Positions 1-8,717 of a stretch of 58,688 nt of DNA are shown here, piece after piece; position 1 is the first letter of the stretch; every line of letters begins with the position of its first letter. The notes under the pieces were generated by a model. The model made no database searches and had not been told where the DNA came from. It worked only from the letters and a program-made list of their open reading frames with translations. This DNA comes from RGIG3528 sp045616485. Lineage in GTDB: Bacteria > Bacillota > Clostridia > Lachnospirales > Lachnospiraceae. A program made the position numbers and the translations under genes. Location of the stretch: positions 1 to 58,688 of the forward strand of contig JAZLGU010000049.1 of the NCBI GenBank assembly GCA_045616485.1, read 5' to 3'.

Positions 1-61
1 TTTTTCCGGCTTTGAGCTAATTATAGATACTTTTTTGCAAAAAAGCCATCGAAAAAGGAAT

Positions 62-104
62 AAAAAACTTCCACCATTTGATTTTCTTCTCAAAAGGTGG
101 AAGT
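62..104 (-). terminator. Second rho-independent terminator downstream of uvrA
   Basis: Nine-bp arms ACTTCCACC (67-75) and GGTGGAAGT (96-104) can extend inward through TTTG/CAAA. On the minus strand the stem is followed by a T tract (complement of 62-66). It lies beyond the first uvrA terminator and is probably a backup. Confidence 0.7.
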
Positions 105-173
105 AACCATTACAAAGTGGAATTAAATTTTACAAGTGACCATTTTTTTTATTACTTTCAAGGTGAAAATACC

Positions 174-211
174 AAAAAAACAGTAACCTGTGAGTAATTC
201 ACCGGTTACTG
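174..211 (-). terminator. uvrA terminator
   Basis: Arms CAGTAACC (181-188) and GGTTACTG (204-211) extend inward through GTGA/TCAC around a GTAAT loop. On the minus strand this ends in seven T residues (complement of 174-180). It lies 16 bases after the uvrA stop. Confidence 0.88.
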
Positions 212-226
212 CTTCTGTTGATATTA

Positions 227-3058
227 TTATAACATTTTCTTCAAATACTGACCAGTGTAGCTGCCCTTTACTTTTGCCACCTCTTCAGGAGTACCTGTAG
301 CTACTACGGTACCACCTCGGTCTCCTCCTTCAGGTCCCATATCGATAATATAGTCAGCACACTTAATCACATCCAGATTGTGCTCAATGACTATTACTGT
401 ATTGCCCCCTTCAGTAAGTCTCTGAAGAATATCAATCAGCTTTCTCACATCCTCAAAATGAAGGCCTGTGGTAGGCTCATCCAGAATGTAAACCGTTTTA
501 CCGGTAGATCTTCTGGAAAGCTCAGTAGCCAGCTTAATACGCTGGGCTTCACCACCGGAAAGATCTGTAGAAGGGTGTCCCAGCTCCAGATATGACAGTC
601 CCACTTCATTCATGGTCTCTATCTTTTTACGTGCAGAAGGTACATTCTCAAAGAATTTTACCGCATCCTCTATTGTCATATTAAGGACATCGTAAATAGA
701 CTTTCCCTTGTATTTGCATTCCAGTGTCTCTCTGTTATATCTCTTGCCCCCGCACACCTCACAAGGTACGTATACATCCGGCAGGAAATTCATCTCAATC
801 TTGATAATACCGTCTCCGCTGCAGGCCTCGCATCGTCCACCCTTTACATTGAAGGAAAAACGGCCTTTGGAATAGCCTTTCATCTTCGCATCAGATGTGG
901 CAGCAAAGAGATCTCTGATCATGTCAAATACACCGGTGTATGTGGCCGGATTGGATCTGGGAGTCCTGCCGATAGGTGACTGATCGATATCGATGACCTT
1001 GTCGAACTGGTCTATTCCCTCTACTCCTTCACATTTTCCCGGCAGGGTACGAGCCTTATTCAGCTCCTTAGCCAGTGTCTTGTAAAGTATTTCATTAGTA
1101 AGTGAGCTCTTGCCTGATCCGGATACTCCGGTAACACAGCAGAAAACTCCGGTAGGGAAATTCACGTCTACACCCTTAAGATTGTTTTCTGCAGCTCCCT
1201 TTACCTTAACCCAGCCTGTAGGCTTTCTGCGTTTTTTAGGCACTTCTATTTTCTTACGACCGGCCAGGTAGTCTCCTGTTATGGAATCAGGGCAGGCCAT
1301 TACCTCTTCAGGAGTACCTGCTGCTACAATTCTGCCGCCTTCCTTACCTGCTCCGGGACCAATATCTACCAGAAAATCCGCCTGGCGCATAGTATCCTCA
1401 TCATGCTCAACCACTATAAGGGTATTGCCCAGATCTCTGAGGGCTTTTAAGGATCCCAGCAGCTTGTCATTGTCTCTCTGATGCAGGCCAATACTAGGCT
1501 CATCCAGAATATATGCTACTCCCACCAGTCCGGAGCCTATCTGGGTAGCCAGACGGATACGCTGAGCTTCGCCGCCTGATAAAGTGCCTGCAGCTCTGGA
1601 CAGAGTAAGATAGTCCAGACCCACGTCACAGAGGAATTTAACTCTTCCTCTTATCTCTTTAAGTACGGCAGCACCAATAGTCTGCTGCATAGGAGTAAGC
1701 TTAAGATCAGTCAAAAATTCCAATAAATCCCTGATAGGATAATCTGTTACTTCAGAGATATTTTTGTCTCCTACCGTTACAGCCAAAATCTCTTTTTTAA
1801 GTCGACGTCCGCCGCACAAGGCACACGGTGTGCTGGTCATGAAGCTCTCATATTCAGCTTTCATGGTCTCTGATGCAGTTTCTCGGTAGCGTTGCTCAAC
1901 ATTTTTTACAATACCTGAAAAAACTACAGGATATACACCACTGCCACGCTGGCCGGTATATCTCACATCCACACTCACTCCCCTTGTTCCATGGATCAGC
2001 ATATCCTGTACTTCAGGAGTCAGCTCCTTCCATGGAGTATCCAGAGAAAAGCCGTAGTGTTCCGACAGAGCCTTTAAAAGACTTCCTGCAAAACTTTTTT
2101 CGTCTGAAGATGACATCCAGCCCATGACCTGAATAGCTCCATCTTTAATGGAGAGATTTTTATCAGGTATCATAAGCTCCGGTGAAAATTCCATTTTTAC
2201 GCCTATACCGTTACAGTTGGGACAGGCACCAAAAGGATTGTTAAAGGAAAATGAACGAGGCTCCAGTTCCGGAAGATTCACTCCACAATCCGGGCAGGCA
2301 AAGCTTTGAGAATAAGTCTTTTCACTGCCATCCATAAAGTCCGCCACCATAAGGCCTTCAGCCATTTTAAGGGCTGTCTCTATAGAGTCTGTAAGTCGCT
2401 GATTGATACCTTCTTTAATTTTAATACGGTCTACCACCAGCTCGATGGTATGCTTATTGTTTTTCTCAAGCTTTATTTCTTCTGCCAGATCCACCACATT
2501 ACCATCGATGCGGGCTCTGACAAAGCCGGATTTCTTGGCATCTTCCAGGAGCTTTACATGCTCTCCTTTTCTGCCACGAACTACAGGTGCCAGTATCTGA
2601 AGCCTGGTGCCCTCAGGCATGCTCATCAGCTCATCACACATCTGGTCCACAGTCTGTCTTTTTATCTCGCGGCCACAGCTGGGGCAGTGAGGGATGCCCA
2701 CTCTGGCATATAAAAGTCTAAAATAGTCATATATTTCAGTCACAGTACCTACTGTCGATCGGGGATTTCTGTTGGTAGACTTCTGATCGATAGATATAGC
2801 AGGAGAAAGCCCCTCTATTGACTCTACATTGGGCTTTTCCATCTGGCCCAGGAACTGACGGGCATAGGATGACAAAGACTCCATGTATCGTCTCTGGCCC
2901 TCTGCATATATGGTATCAAAAGCCAGCGAGCTTTTACCGGATCCGGAAAGGCCGGTCAGCACTACAAATCTGTCACGGGGTATATCTATATCTATCCCTT
3001 TAAGATTGTGCTCTGCAGCTCCTCTGATTTTGATATAATTTTTAGCTTCGTTAAACAT
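227..3058 (-). CDS. uvrA: Excinuclease ABC subunit A (UvrA)
   Basis: UvrA is the damage-sensing ATPase of nucleotide excision repair; as a dimer it loads UvrB onto lesions. The 943-aa product is full length and shows the duplicated ABC layout: a first Walker A (GLSGSGKSS, about residue 36), zinc-finger pairs CPDC...CPNC near 255-285, an ABC signature LSGGEAQRIRLA near 495, a second Walker A GVSGSGKSS near 645, CEAC...CEVC near 745-770, and LSGGEAQRIKLA near 835. The gene lies 26 bases after uvrB on the same strand, so the two are almost certainly cotranscribed. I saw no LexA-like operator just upstream of uvrB. Two terminators follow. Identity is secure. Confidence 0.98.
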   Translation of the reverse strand: MFNEAKNYIKIRGAAEHNLKGIDIDIPRDRFVVLTGLSGSGKSSLAFDTIYAEGQRRYMESLSSYARQFLGQMEKPNVESIEGLSPAISIDQKSTNRNPRSTVGTVTEIYDYFRLLYARVGIPHCPSCGREIKRQTVDQMCDELMSMPEGTRLQILAPVVRGRKGEHVKLLEDAKKSGFVRARIDGNVVDLAEEIKLEKNNKHTIELVVDRIKIKEGINQRLTDSIETALKMAEGLMVADFMDGSEKTYSQSFACPDCGVNLPELEPRSFSFNNPFGACPNCNGIGVKMEFSPELMIPDKNLSIKDGAIQVMGWMSSSDEKSFAGSLLKALSEHYGFSLDTPWKELTPEVQDMLIHGTRGVSVDVRYTGQRGSGVYPVVFSGIVKNVEQRYRETASETMKAEYESFMTSTPCALCGGRRLKKEILAVTVGDKNISEVTDYPIRDLLEFLTDLKLTPMQQTIGAAVLKEIRGRVKFLCDVGLDYLTLSRAAGTLSGGEAQRIRLATQIGSGLVGVAYILDEPSIGLHQRDNDKLLGSLKALRDLGNTLIVVEHDEDTMRQADFLVDIGPGAGKEGGRIVAAGTPEEVMACPDSITGDYLAGRKKIEVPKKRRKPTGWVKVKGAAENNLKGVDVNFPTGVFCCVTGVSGSGKSSLTNEILYKTLAKELNKARTLPGKCEGVEGIDQFDKVIDIDQSPIGRTPRSNPATYTGVFDMIRDLFAATSDAKMKGYSKGRFSFNVKGGRCEACSGDGIIKIEMNFLPDVYVPCEVCGGKRYNRETLECKYKGKSIYDVLNMTIEDAVKFFENVPSARKKIETMNEVGLSYLELGHPSTDLSGGEAQRIKLATELSRRSTGKTVYILDEPTTGLHFEDVRKLIDILQRLTEGGNTVIVIEHNLDVIKCADYIIDMGPEGGDRGGTVVATGTPEEVAKVKGSYTGQYLKKML

Positions 3059-3084
3059 GTCGTATCCTCCTGCTGCAGCTCCTG

Positions 3085-5058
3085 TCAGGTCATATATTTT
3101 CTGACCTCTAAAAGTTTATCTCTTAATTCTGCTGCCAGCTCAAAATTCAGCTCAGCTGCTGCTGCATGCATCTTTTTAGTGATCATATCAGACAGCTTCT
3201 TAAGCTCTGTGGCTGTCATAGACTCATAATCCTTTGCCAGTACTTCAGTCTTTGGCTCGGCCTTTTTCGATATACTGATCAGGTCACGTACTGCTTTCTT
3301 TATGGTAGTCGGTGTAATGCCATGAGCTTCATTATACTCGGCCTGTATTTTACGTCTTCTTTCCGTTTCTTTCAAGGCCTTTTCCATAGAATCAGTAATC
3401 CTGTCGGCATACATGACCACGTGACCATCGGCATTTCTCGCAGCTCTGCCTATAGTCTGGATAAGGGAAGTCTCCGAACGAAGGAAGCCTTCCTTATCTG
3501 CATCCAGTATGGCTACCAGGGACACCTCCGGTATATCCAGTCCTTCTCTCAGGAGATTGATACCTACCAGCACGTCAAAAACATCAAGACGCATATCTCT
3601 GATTATTTCCTGGCGCTCCAGGGTATCTACATCAGAATGAAGATACTTGACTCTGATGCCCACTTCCCTCATATAGTCAGTCAGATCTTCTGCCATCTTT
3701 TTAGTCAGAGTAGTCACCAGTACTTTCCCTTTTTGAGAAACAGTCTTTCTTATCTCGGCTACAAGGTCGTCCACCTGGCCTTCTGTGGGACGCACGTCCA
3801 CCTCAGGATCCAAAAGACCTGTAGGCCTTATGATCTGCTCTGCTCTTAACAGCTCATGCTCTTCCTCATATCTGGCAGGTGTTGCGGATACGCAAAGCAT
3901 GGTACTGATATGACTCTCAAATTCCTCAAAATTCAAGGGTCTGTTGTCCTGAGCAGAAGGCAGACGAAAACCATAATCTATGAGGGTCTGCTTTCTGGAA
4001 CGGTTGCCATTGTACATACCGCCGATCTGAGGGATAGTCATATGAGACTCATCAATAATCATGAGAAAATCATCAGGGAAGAAGTCTAAAAGGGTATAAG
4101 GCGGCTCTCCCGGCTTAAGTCCTGACAGATGCATGGTATAATTTTCTATGCCTGAGCAAAAGCCTGTCTCCAGCATCATCTCGCAGTCATAGCTGGTGCG
4201 CTCATATATACGCTGAGCTTCCAGGAGCTTTCCTTCGGACTTAAACCATTTTACCCTGTCCGTCAGCTCATCCTCAATATCATGCACAGCCTTTACCAGC
4301 TTCTCTTTTTCTACAACATAATGAGAGGCAGGATATACATCTGCATGAGTCAAATGACACTTAACCGTACCGGTAAGCACATCAAACTCCGACAGTCTGT
4401 CTATCTCGTCCCCAAAAAATTCTATACGAAGGCCGGTATCAGTAGACGCTGCCGGGAAAACCTCTACAGTATCTCCCCTCACTCTAAAGGTACCACGCTT
4501 AAAGTCCATATCATTTCTGGCATACTGCATGGCAGTCAGCTGTCGCAGGACGTCGTCTCTATCTATCTCCGCTCCCTCTCGCAGCACCAGACTCATGCCC
4601 TGATATTCTTCAGGGGAGCCTATACCATATATACAGGAAACAGATGCCACAATTATTACGTCTTTACGCTCCGACAGCCAGTCTGTAGCGGAATGACGCA
4701 GCTTATCTATCTCATCATTTACAGAGGAATCTTTTTCGATGTAGGTATCATTCTGAGGTACATAAGCCTCAGGCTGATAATAATCATAGTAGGATACAAA
4801 GTAACCTACCGCATTTTCCGGGAAAAATTCCTTCATCTCAGAGTAGAGCTGAGCAGCCAGTGTTTTGTTGTGGGCAATAATCAGTGTGGGCTTTTGCAGG
4901 GCTTCTATTACATTGGCCATGGTAAAGGTCTTGCCGGAGCCGGTTACCCCCAGCAGAGTCTCAAACTGATTACCTTCTTTGAAGCCGTCTACCAGCTTTT
5001 TTATAGCCTCCGGCTGATCACCGGTGGGCTTGTACTCTGAATGAAGCTTAAATTCCAT
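3085..5058 (-). CDS. uvrB: Excinuclease ABC subunit B (UvrB)
   Basis: UvrB is the DNA-loading helicase-like subunit that verifies damage and recruits UvrC. The product starts MEFKLHSEYKPTGDQPEAI; the open frame extends 19 codons further upstream, but this start is preceded by AGAAGGA and matches the family. Visible motifs are Walker A GVTGSGKTF, the beta-hairpin region YYDYYQPEAYVP, DESH (helicase motif II), and a C-terminal UVR motif (ELNFELAAELRDKL) that contacts UvrC. Length, about 657 aa, is normal. A terminator-like hairpin (5083-5113) separates it from the upstream flavoprotein gene. Its own promoter must lie in the short gap, or expression depends on readthrough; I could not identify a convincing promoter. 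Confidence 0.98.
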   Translation of the reverse strand: MEFKLHSEYKPTGDQPEAIKKLVDGFKEGNQFETLLGVTGSGKTFTMANVIEALQKPTLIIAHNKTLAAQLYSEMKEFFPENAVGYFVSYYDYYQPEAYVPQNDTYIEKDSSVNDEIDKLRHSATDWLSERKDVIIVASVSCIYGIGSPEEYQGMSLVLREGAEIDRDDVLRQLTAMQYARNDMDFKRGTFRVRGDTVEVFPAASTDTGLRIEFFGDEIDRLSEFDVLTGTVKCHLTHADVYPASHYVVEKEKLVKAVHDIEDELTDRVKWFKSEGKLLEAQRIYERTSYDCEMMLETGFCSGIENYTMHLSGLKPGEPPYTLLDFFPDDFLMIIDESHMTIPQIGGMYNGNRSRKQTLIDYGFRLPSAQDNRPLNFEEFESHISTMLCVSATPARYEEEHELLRAEQIIRPTGLLDPEVDVRPTEGQVDDLVAEIRKTVSQKGKVLVTTLTKKMAEDLTDYMREVGIRVKYLHSDVDTLERQEIIRDMRLDVFDVLVGINLLREGLDIPEVSLVAILDADKEGFLRSETSLIQTIGRAARNADGHVVMYADRITDSMEKALKETERRRKIQAEYNEAHGITPTTIKKAVRDLISISKKAEPKTEVLAKDYESMTATELKKLSDMITKKMHAAAAELNFELAAELRDKLLEVRKYMT

Positions 5059-5082
5059 TTTTCTGTCCTTCTTGTTATTCGT

Positions 5083-5113
5083 AAAAAGGGGGCGGCACCG
5101 AAATACCGTCCCC
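5083..5113 (-). terminator. Terminator after the iron-sulfur flavoprotein gene
   Basis: Read on the minus strand, GGGGACGG (5113-5106) pairs with CCGCCCCC (5095-5088) around a 10-base loop and is followed by TTTTT (5087-5083). The stem is GC-rich with one G-T wobble. It lies 14 bases past the 5127 stop and 25 bases before the uvrB start. Confidence 0.8.
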
Positions 5114-5126
5114 ATCAGTACTTTAA

Positions 5127-8006
5127 TTATTTATTTTTCATCGCTTTCTTAGCTTCTTTATGCTGACGCTCAGCTTCCTTTTCATCAGGAGTCTTAGGAG
5201 CAAAAGCAATCTTCATGGCTCTCTTAATAGCATAAGGTCCAATCTTCTTGAACTTGTCTTCTGCCTTAACCATTCTGGAAGCATCAGGATGTGTTCTGTG
5301 AAGCTTAATAGCATCAAATTCACACTTGGTAGTACATACACCACAGCCGATACACTTGTTTTCATCGACTACAGAAGCACCACACTTTAAGCATCTTGCT
5401 GTCTCTGCCTTGATCTGCTCTTCTGTCAGGGTAAGCTTTGGATCCTTGAAGGTACCCTTCTTGGAAGCATCTACGCCCTCTTCCTGACGGCCTGCATGAT
5501 CATAATCAACAAAGTCAGCCAGATCTTCCTTGTCCAGCATAATGAAATCACGTCTGTTACGGCCTATAGTCAAAGATGCATTTGGATGTACAAATCTGTG
5601 AAGTGACTCAGCAACACATTTACCGCGCTCAATAGCTTCAATAGCAAAGCCCGGACCTGAGAAAGTCTCACCGGATACAAAGATATCAGGAGTCTTGGTC
5701 TGATATGTAAGATTGTCAGCTACAGGATAATTGCCATGCCAGTACTCGATATCCTCTCCCTTAAGGAGGTCTCCCCATTCAATGCCCTGGCCTACTGCAA
5801 ATACAATATGCTTACACTCTACTGTAATGGTCTCATTCTCATCGTAAAGAGGTGAAAATCTCTTGGTATCAGGATCGATGGTACGCAGGCACTTTTTAAG
5901 TACCAGGCCGCATACTGCGCCATCCTCGTCTACCAGCACTTCCTTTGGTCCCCAGCAATTGTTGATCTCGATACCCTCAGAAAGAGTCTCCTCGATTTCA
6001 GACTTGTTGGCAGGCATAGTAGCTCTGTCCTCCAGACAGAACATCTTAACAGATGAAGGGCTGAAACGAACTGCTGTACGAGCTGCATCCACAGCTACAT
6101 TACCGCCACCGATAACAATTACATCTCCATCCAGCTTCTGATTCTGATTGTCAGTAGCCTCGTGAAGGAAATCAATGGCAGACCAGGTATTTTTAGCTGT
6201 ATCGCCAGGTACTCCCGGACGACGGCCGGCCTGAAGACCGATAGCTACAAGGAAAGCCTGGTAGCCTTCTTTACGAAGCTCTTCAATAGTGATGTCTTTG
6301 CCTACTTCTACGCCGCACTTAATCTCAACGCCCAGCTTTCTGATAATATCAATCTCGGCATCAATAACATCCTTCTCCAGTACAAAGGAAGGTATACCAT
6401 AAGTCAGCATACCGCCGGGACGCTTATTTTTCTCGAATACTACAGGCTTGTAGCCCTTAGTAGCCAGATAGAAGGCTGCAGAAAGACCTGCAGGACCTGC
6501 ACCGATAATAGCAATCTTCTGATCGAAATGATCCAGTCTGTTGGATGGGATAACTACAGGTGGAACATATCTGGTATCAGCTTTAAGATCCTGCTCGGCA
6601 ATAAACTTCTTGATAGCATCAATGGATACTGCCTCGTCTATAGTGCCTCTGGTACATGCCTGCTCGCAACGCTTGTTACATACACGTCCGCAGATGGCAG
6701 GGAATGGATTGTCTTTTTTAATAAGAGCCAGAGCATCCTGATAACGGCCCTGGGCAGCCATACGGATATAGCCCTGAACAGCTACATGTGCAGGGCAGGC
6801 TGTCTTACAAGGTGCTGTACCTGTATCATAGCAATTCTTACGGTTGTTATCACGATACTCTTCATCATACTTGTCCTTGCCCCAGTGTACTTTATCAGGC
6901 AGAACAGTCTTTGGATACTGCACTTCTGTGCCATCCTTTTTACAAAGCTTCTGGCCCAGCTTTACAGCACCTGCAGGGCAGTATTCTACGCACTTACCGC
7001 AGGCTACACAGTCCTTAGCCTCTACACGGGCAGTGTATGCGGATCTGGACATATTAGGTGTATTGAAAAGCTGTGATGTACGAAGTGCATTACAGATATT
7101 TACATTACAGTTACAGATACCGAAGATTTTATTTTCTCCGTCAATATTGGTAATCTGATGAACAAAGCCATTGTCCTCAGCTATTTTAAGGATACGCATA
7201 GCTTCTTCGTAGGTGATATCGTGACCCTTACCGGTCTCACGGGAATAGTCGGCAAAGTCGCCTACACCGATACACCAGTTCATCTCATCATCGGCACAGC
7301 CCTCGCCCAGAGCAGCACGGCTCACACGGCAGGAGCACTGACCTACGCCGATATGGCCCTCATATTTTTTAAGCCAATAGGAAAGGTGCTCAATATCTAC
7401 AGACTGATTCTCCATGGAAATGGCCTTCTCTACCGGAATAACATGCATACCTACACCGGCTCCACCCTCAGGGATAAGGTGGGTAAGTCCATCAAGAGGA
7501 ATAAATGTCATACGCTCAAAGAAGGATGCAACTGCAGGATGATCCGCAACTCTCTTATTGCTGGGCTCTCCGGGGATAGCCTCCTCCATATTGAAAAGCT
7601 CTGCAGAGCCCGGAACAAATAAAGGTAAAATATATCTTCTCTCACTCTGTGGAGCAGTACGTCCATTGTGATCATAGTGATTGCCGTAATCGTACTCAAT
7701 AAGTCCGATATAGGCCATCTCATCAACAAGCTTCTGGAAAGCATCTCTGTCTTTTGCTTTCTCAGGATTTAATTTGCAAAGCTCTTCAAAGGTATAGTGA
7801 TGACGAAGCTTCATGGTAAGTCCTACTTCGGCCATCTCCTCTGTAACTATCTCTGCCAGTCCCCAATACTCAGGGTCATTCACAGTCACTTTTCCCAGCT
7901 TGTGTGAAAACACGTCAGTAATTTTTTTGCCCAGAGCGATAATCTTTTCGCTAGGCTCTTTGTCACCCATATGAGGTGGGATGACACTCTTGTACATCTC
8001 AGGCAT
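5127..8006 (-). CDS. Multidomain FAD/NAD(P) oxidoreductase with 4Fe-4S clusters (GltD-like core)
   Basis: This 959-aa cytoplasmic redox protein has three parts. Residues 1-320 form a cysteine-rich N-terminal domain (CSC near 224, CNCN near 298) followed by a ferredoxin motif CVACGKCVEYCPAG (333-346). Residues about 390-870 are a glutamate-synthase small-subunit-like core: Cys clusters at 391-405 and 439-451 (CGRVCNKRCEQAC), an FAD dinucleotide fold GAGPAG (about 501) and an NAD(P) fold IGGGNVAVDAA. The C-terminus carries CLKCG and CIGCGVCTTKC. The pattern fits an NAD(P)H:acceptor electron-transfer enzyme of anaerobes; the acceptor cannot be read from sequence. It is a single-gene unit with a strong promoter and terminator, and the start has a GGAGAG ribosome site. 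Not a true glutamate synthase: no large subunit gene is nearby. Confidence 0.8.
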   Translation of the reverse strand: MPEMYKSVIPPHMGDKEPSEKIIALGKKITDVFSHKLGKVTVNDPEYWGLAEIVTEEMAEVGLTMKLRHHYTFEELCKLNPEKAKDRDAFQKLVDEMAYIGLIEYDYGNHYDHNGRTAPQSERRYILPLFVPGSAELFNMEEAIPGEPSNKRVADHPAVASFFERMTFIPLDGLTHLIPEGGAGVGMHVIPVEKAISMENQSVDIEHLSYWLKKYEGHIGVGQCSCRVSRAALGEGCADDEMNWCIGVGDFADYSRETGKGHDITYEEAMRILKIAEDNGFVHQITNIDGENKIFGICNCNVNICNALRTSQLFNTPNMSRSAYTARVEAKDCVACGKCVEYCPAGAVKLGQKLCKKDGTEVQYPKTVLPDKVHWGKDKYDEEYRDNNRKNCYDTGTAPCKTACPAHVAVQGYIRMAAQGRYQDALALIKKDNPFPAICGRVCNKRCEQACTRGTIDEAVSIDAIKKFIAEQDLKADTRYVPPVVIPSNRLDHFDQKIAIIGAGPAGLSAAFYLATKGYKPVVFEKNKRPGGMLTYGIPSFVLEKDVIDAEIDIIRKLGVEIKCGVEVGKDITIEELRKEGYQAFLVAIGLQAGRRPGVPGDTAKNTWSAIDFLHEATDNQNQKLDGDVIVIGGGNVAVDAARTAVRFSPSSVKMFCLEDRATMPANKSEIEETLSEGIEINNCWGPKEVLVDEDGAVCGLVLKKCLRTIDPDTKRFSPLYDENETITVECKHIVFAVGQGIEWGDLLKGEDIEYWHGNYPVADNLTYQTKTPDIFVSGETFSGPGFAIEAIERGKCVAESLHRFVHPNASLTIGRNRRDFIMLDKEDLADFVDYDHAGRQEEGVDASKKGTFKDPKLTLTEEQIKAETARCLKCGASVVDENKCIGCGVCTTKCEFDAIKLHRTHPDASRMVKAEDKFKKIGPYAIKRAMKIAFAPKTPDEKEAERQHKEAKKAMKNK

Positions 8007-8086
8007 TTTGTCTCTCTCCTACTAAATAAAATTACGGCAATAATCCCCGCATCCCCAGTGGGGGGGTTACGCCAACCATAGTGAAA
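8007..8086 (-). promoter_or_regulatory. Structured 5' leader of the iron-sulfur flavoprotein gene
   Basis: The leader between the promoter and the 8006 start is unusually GC-rich. It holds a CCCC-ACT-GGGG hairpin (8053-8063) and a GGTT...AACC pairing next to it, with a run of seven C on the minus strand. It matches no riboswitch class I recognise. It could be a 5' stability element or a protein site. Confidence 0.35.
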
Positions 8087-8115
8087 ATTATACTCCAAAT
8101 TTACAAAAAAAACAA
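8087..8115 (-). promoter_or_regulatory. Sigma-A promoter of the flavoprotein gene
   Basis: On the minus strand, TTGTTT (8115-8110), a 17-bp spacer and TATAAT (8092-8087). The -35 and spacer overlap the left side of the acetyltransferase terminator, so one AT-rich segment serves both. Confidence 0.7.
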
Positions 8116-8154
8116 TGCGAAAAAGATGTTTATCACCATTTTCGCATTGTTTTT
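8105..8154 (-). terminator. Terminator of the diguanylate cyclase/acetyltransferase unit
   Basis: A 16-bp AT-rich stem (AAAAACAATGCGAAAA, 8108-8123, against 8139-8154) with a 15-base loop. On the minus strand it ends in a T run. The TAA stop of the acetyltransferase (8153-8155) lies inside the stem. Confidence 0.75.
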
Positions 8155-8704
8155 AGTTGAGTGCTTTAGGTACGGCATGACGGCCAATAAACTTTTCCAT
8201 CCATACCATATCGTACCATTTGTCAAATTTGTAAGCGCATTTATGAGAGTGAGAAATATGCTTAAATCCCATTTTTTTATGGAAGGCTTCACTGTCATTT
8301 TTAAGATATTTATCTTCTTTTGGCGCATGAGCTATGCAGGCATACAGATTCAGGTAGCCCCTTCTTTTCAGCTCTTCTTCAATAGTCTGGTACAAAAGTC
8401 TGCCAAATCCTCTGCCCTTGGCATCCTTATCAAGATAAATGGAAAGCTCTACACACCACTGATAAGCGGCTCTTGGATGATAGGCACCGGCATAGCAGTA
8501 TCCCAGCACCTTTCCATTTTCTTCTACCACATAGTACGGAAATTTTTCCATGGTGGCTTCCATACGCCGAGTCATCTCTTCTGTGGAAGGCACTTCATAT
8601 TCATAAGTAACAGCTGTTTCTTCCACGTAATAGCTGTATATTTTCTGAATAGCCTGTGCATCAGAAAGGGCAGCCTTCCTTATCACTGCTTTTTTGTCCT
8701 GCAT
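8153..8704 (-). CDS. GNAT-family N-acetyltransferase, phosphinothricin-acetyltransferase-like
   Basis: The 183-aa product transfers an acetyl group from acetyl-CoA to an amine. It begins VIRKAALSDAQAIQKIY, carries YVEETAVTYEYEVPS near 26-40, and has the acetyl-CoA loop DKDAKGRGFGRLLYQ near 93-107 and a C-terminal EAFHKKMGFKHI segment. This arrangement is that of the Pat/phosphinothricin acetyltransferase branch, whose natural substrates in gut anaerobes are mostly unknown (small amines or amino-acid analogues). It is 13 bases downstream of a GGDEF gene and is the last gene of that unit. Family is clear, substrate is not. Confidence 0.85.
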   Translation of the reverse strand: MQDKKAVIRKAALSDAQAIQKIYSYYVEETAVTYEYEVPSTEEMTRRMEATMEKFPYYVVEENGKVLGYCYAGAYHPRAAYQWCVELSIYLDKDAKGRGFGRLLYQTIEEELKRRGYLNLYACIAHAPKEDKYLKNDSEAFHKKMGFKHISHSHKCAYKFDKWYDMVWMEKFIGRHAVPKALN

Positions 8705-8717
8705 TATGTCCCCTCGA

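Noticed and set aside
2306..2713. Plus-strand open frame of 135 codons opposite uvrA
   Set aside because: It lies wholly inside uvrA, has no ribosome site and resembles no protein family.
6162..7076. Plus-strand 304-codon open frame opposite the flavoprotein gene
   Set aside because: Antisense shadow of a well-supported gene; composition is odd and no motif is present.
8007..8086. Riboswitch upstream of the flavoprotein gene
   Set aside because: There is GC-rich pairing but no match to any aptamer core I know.
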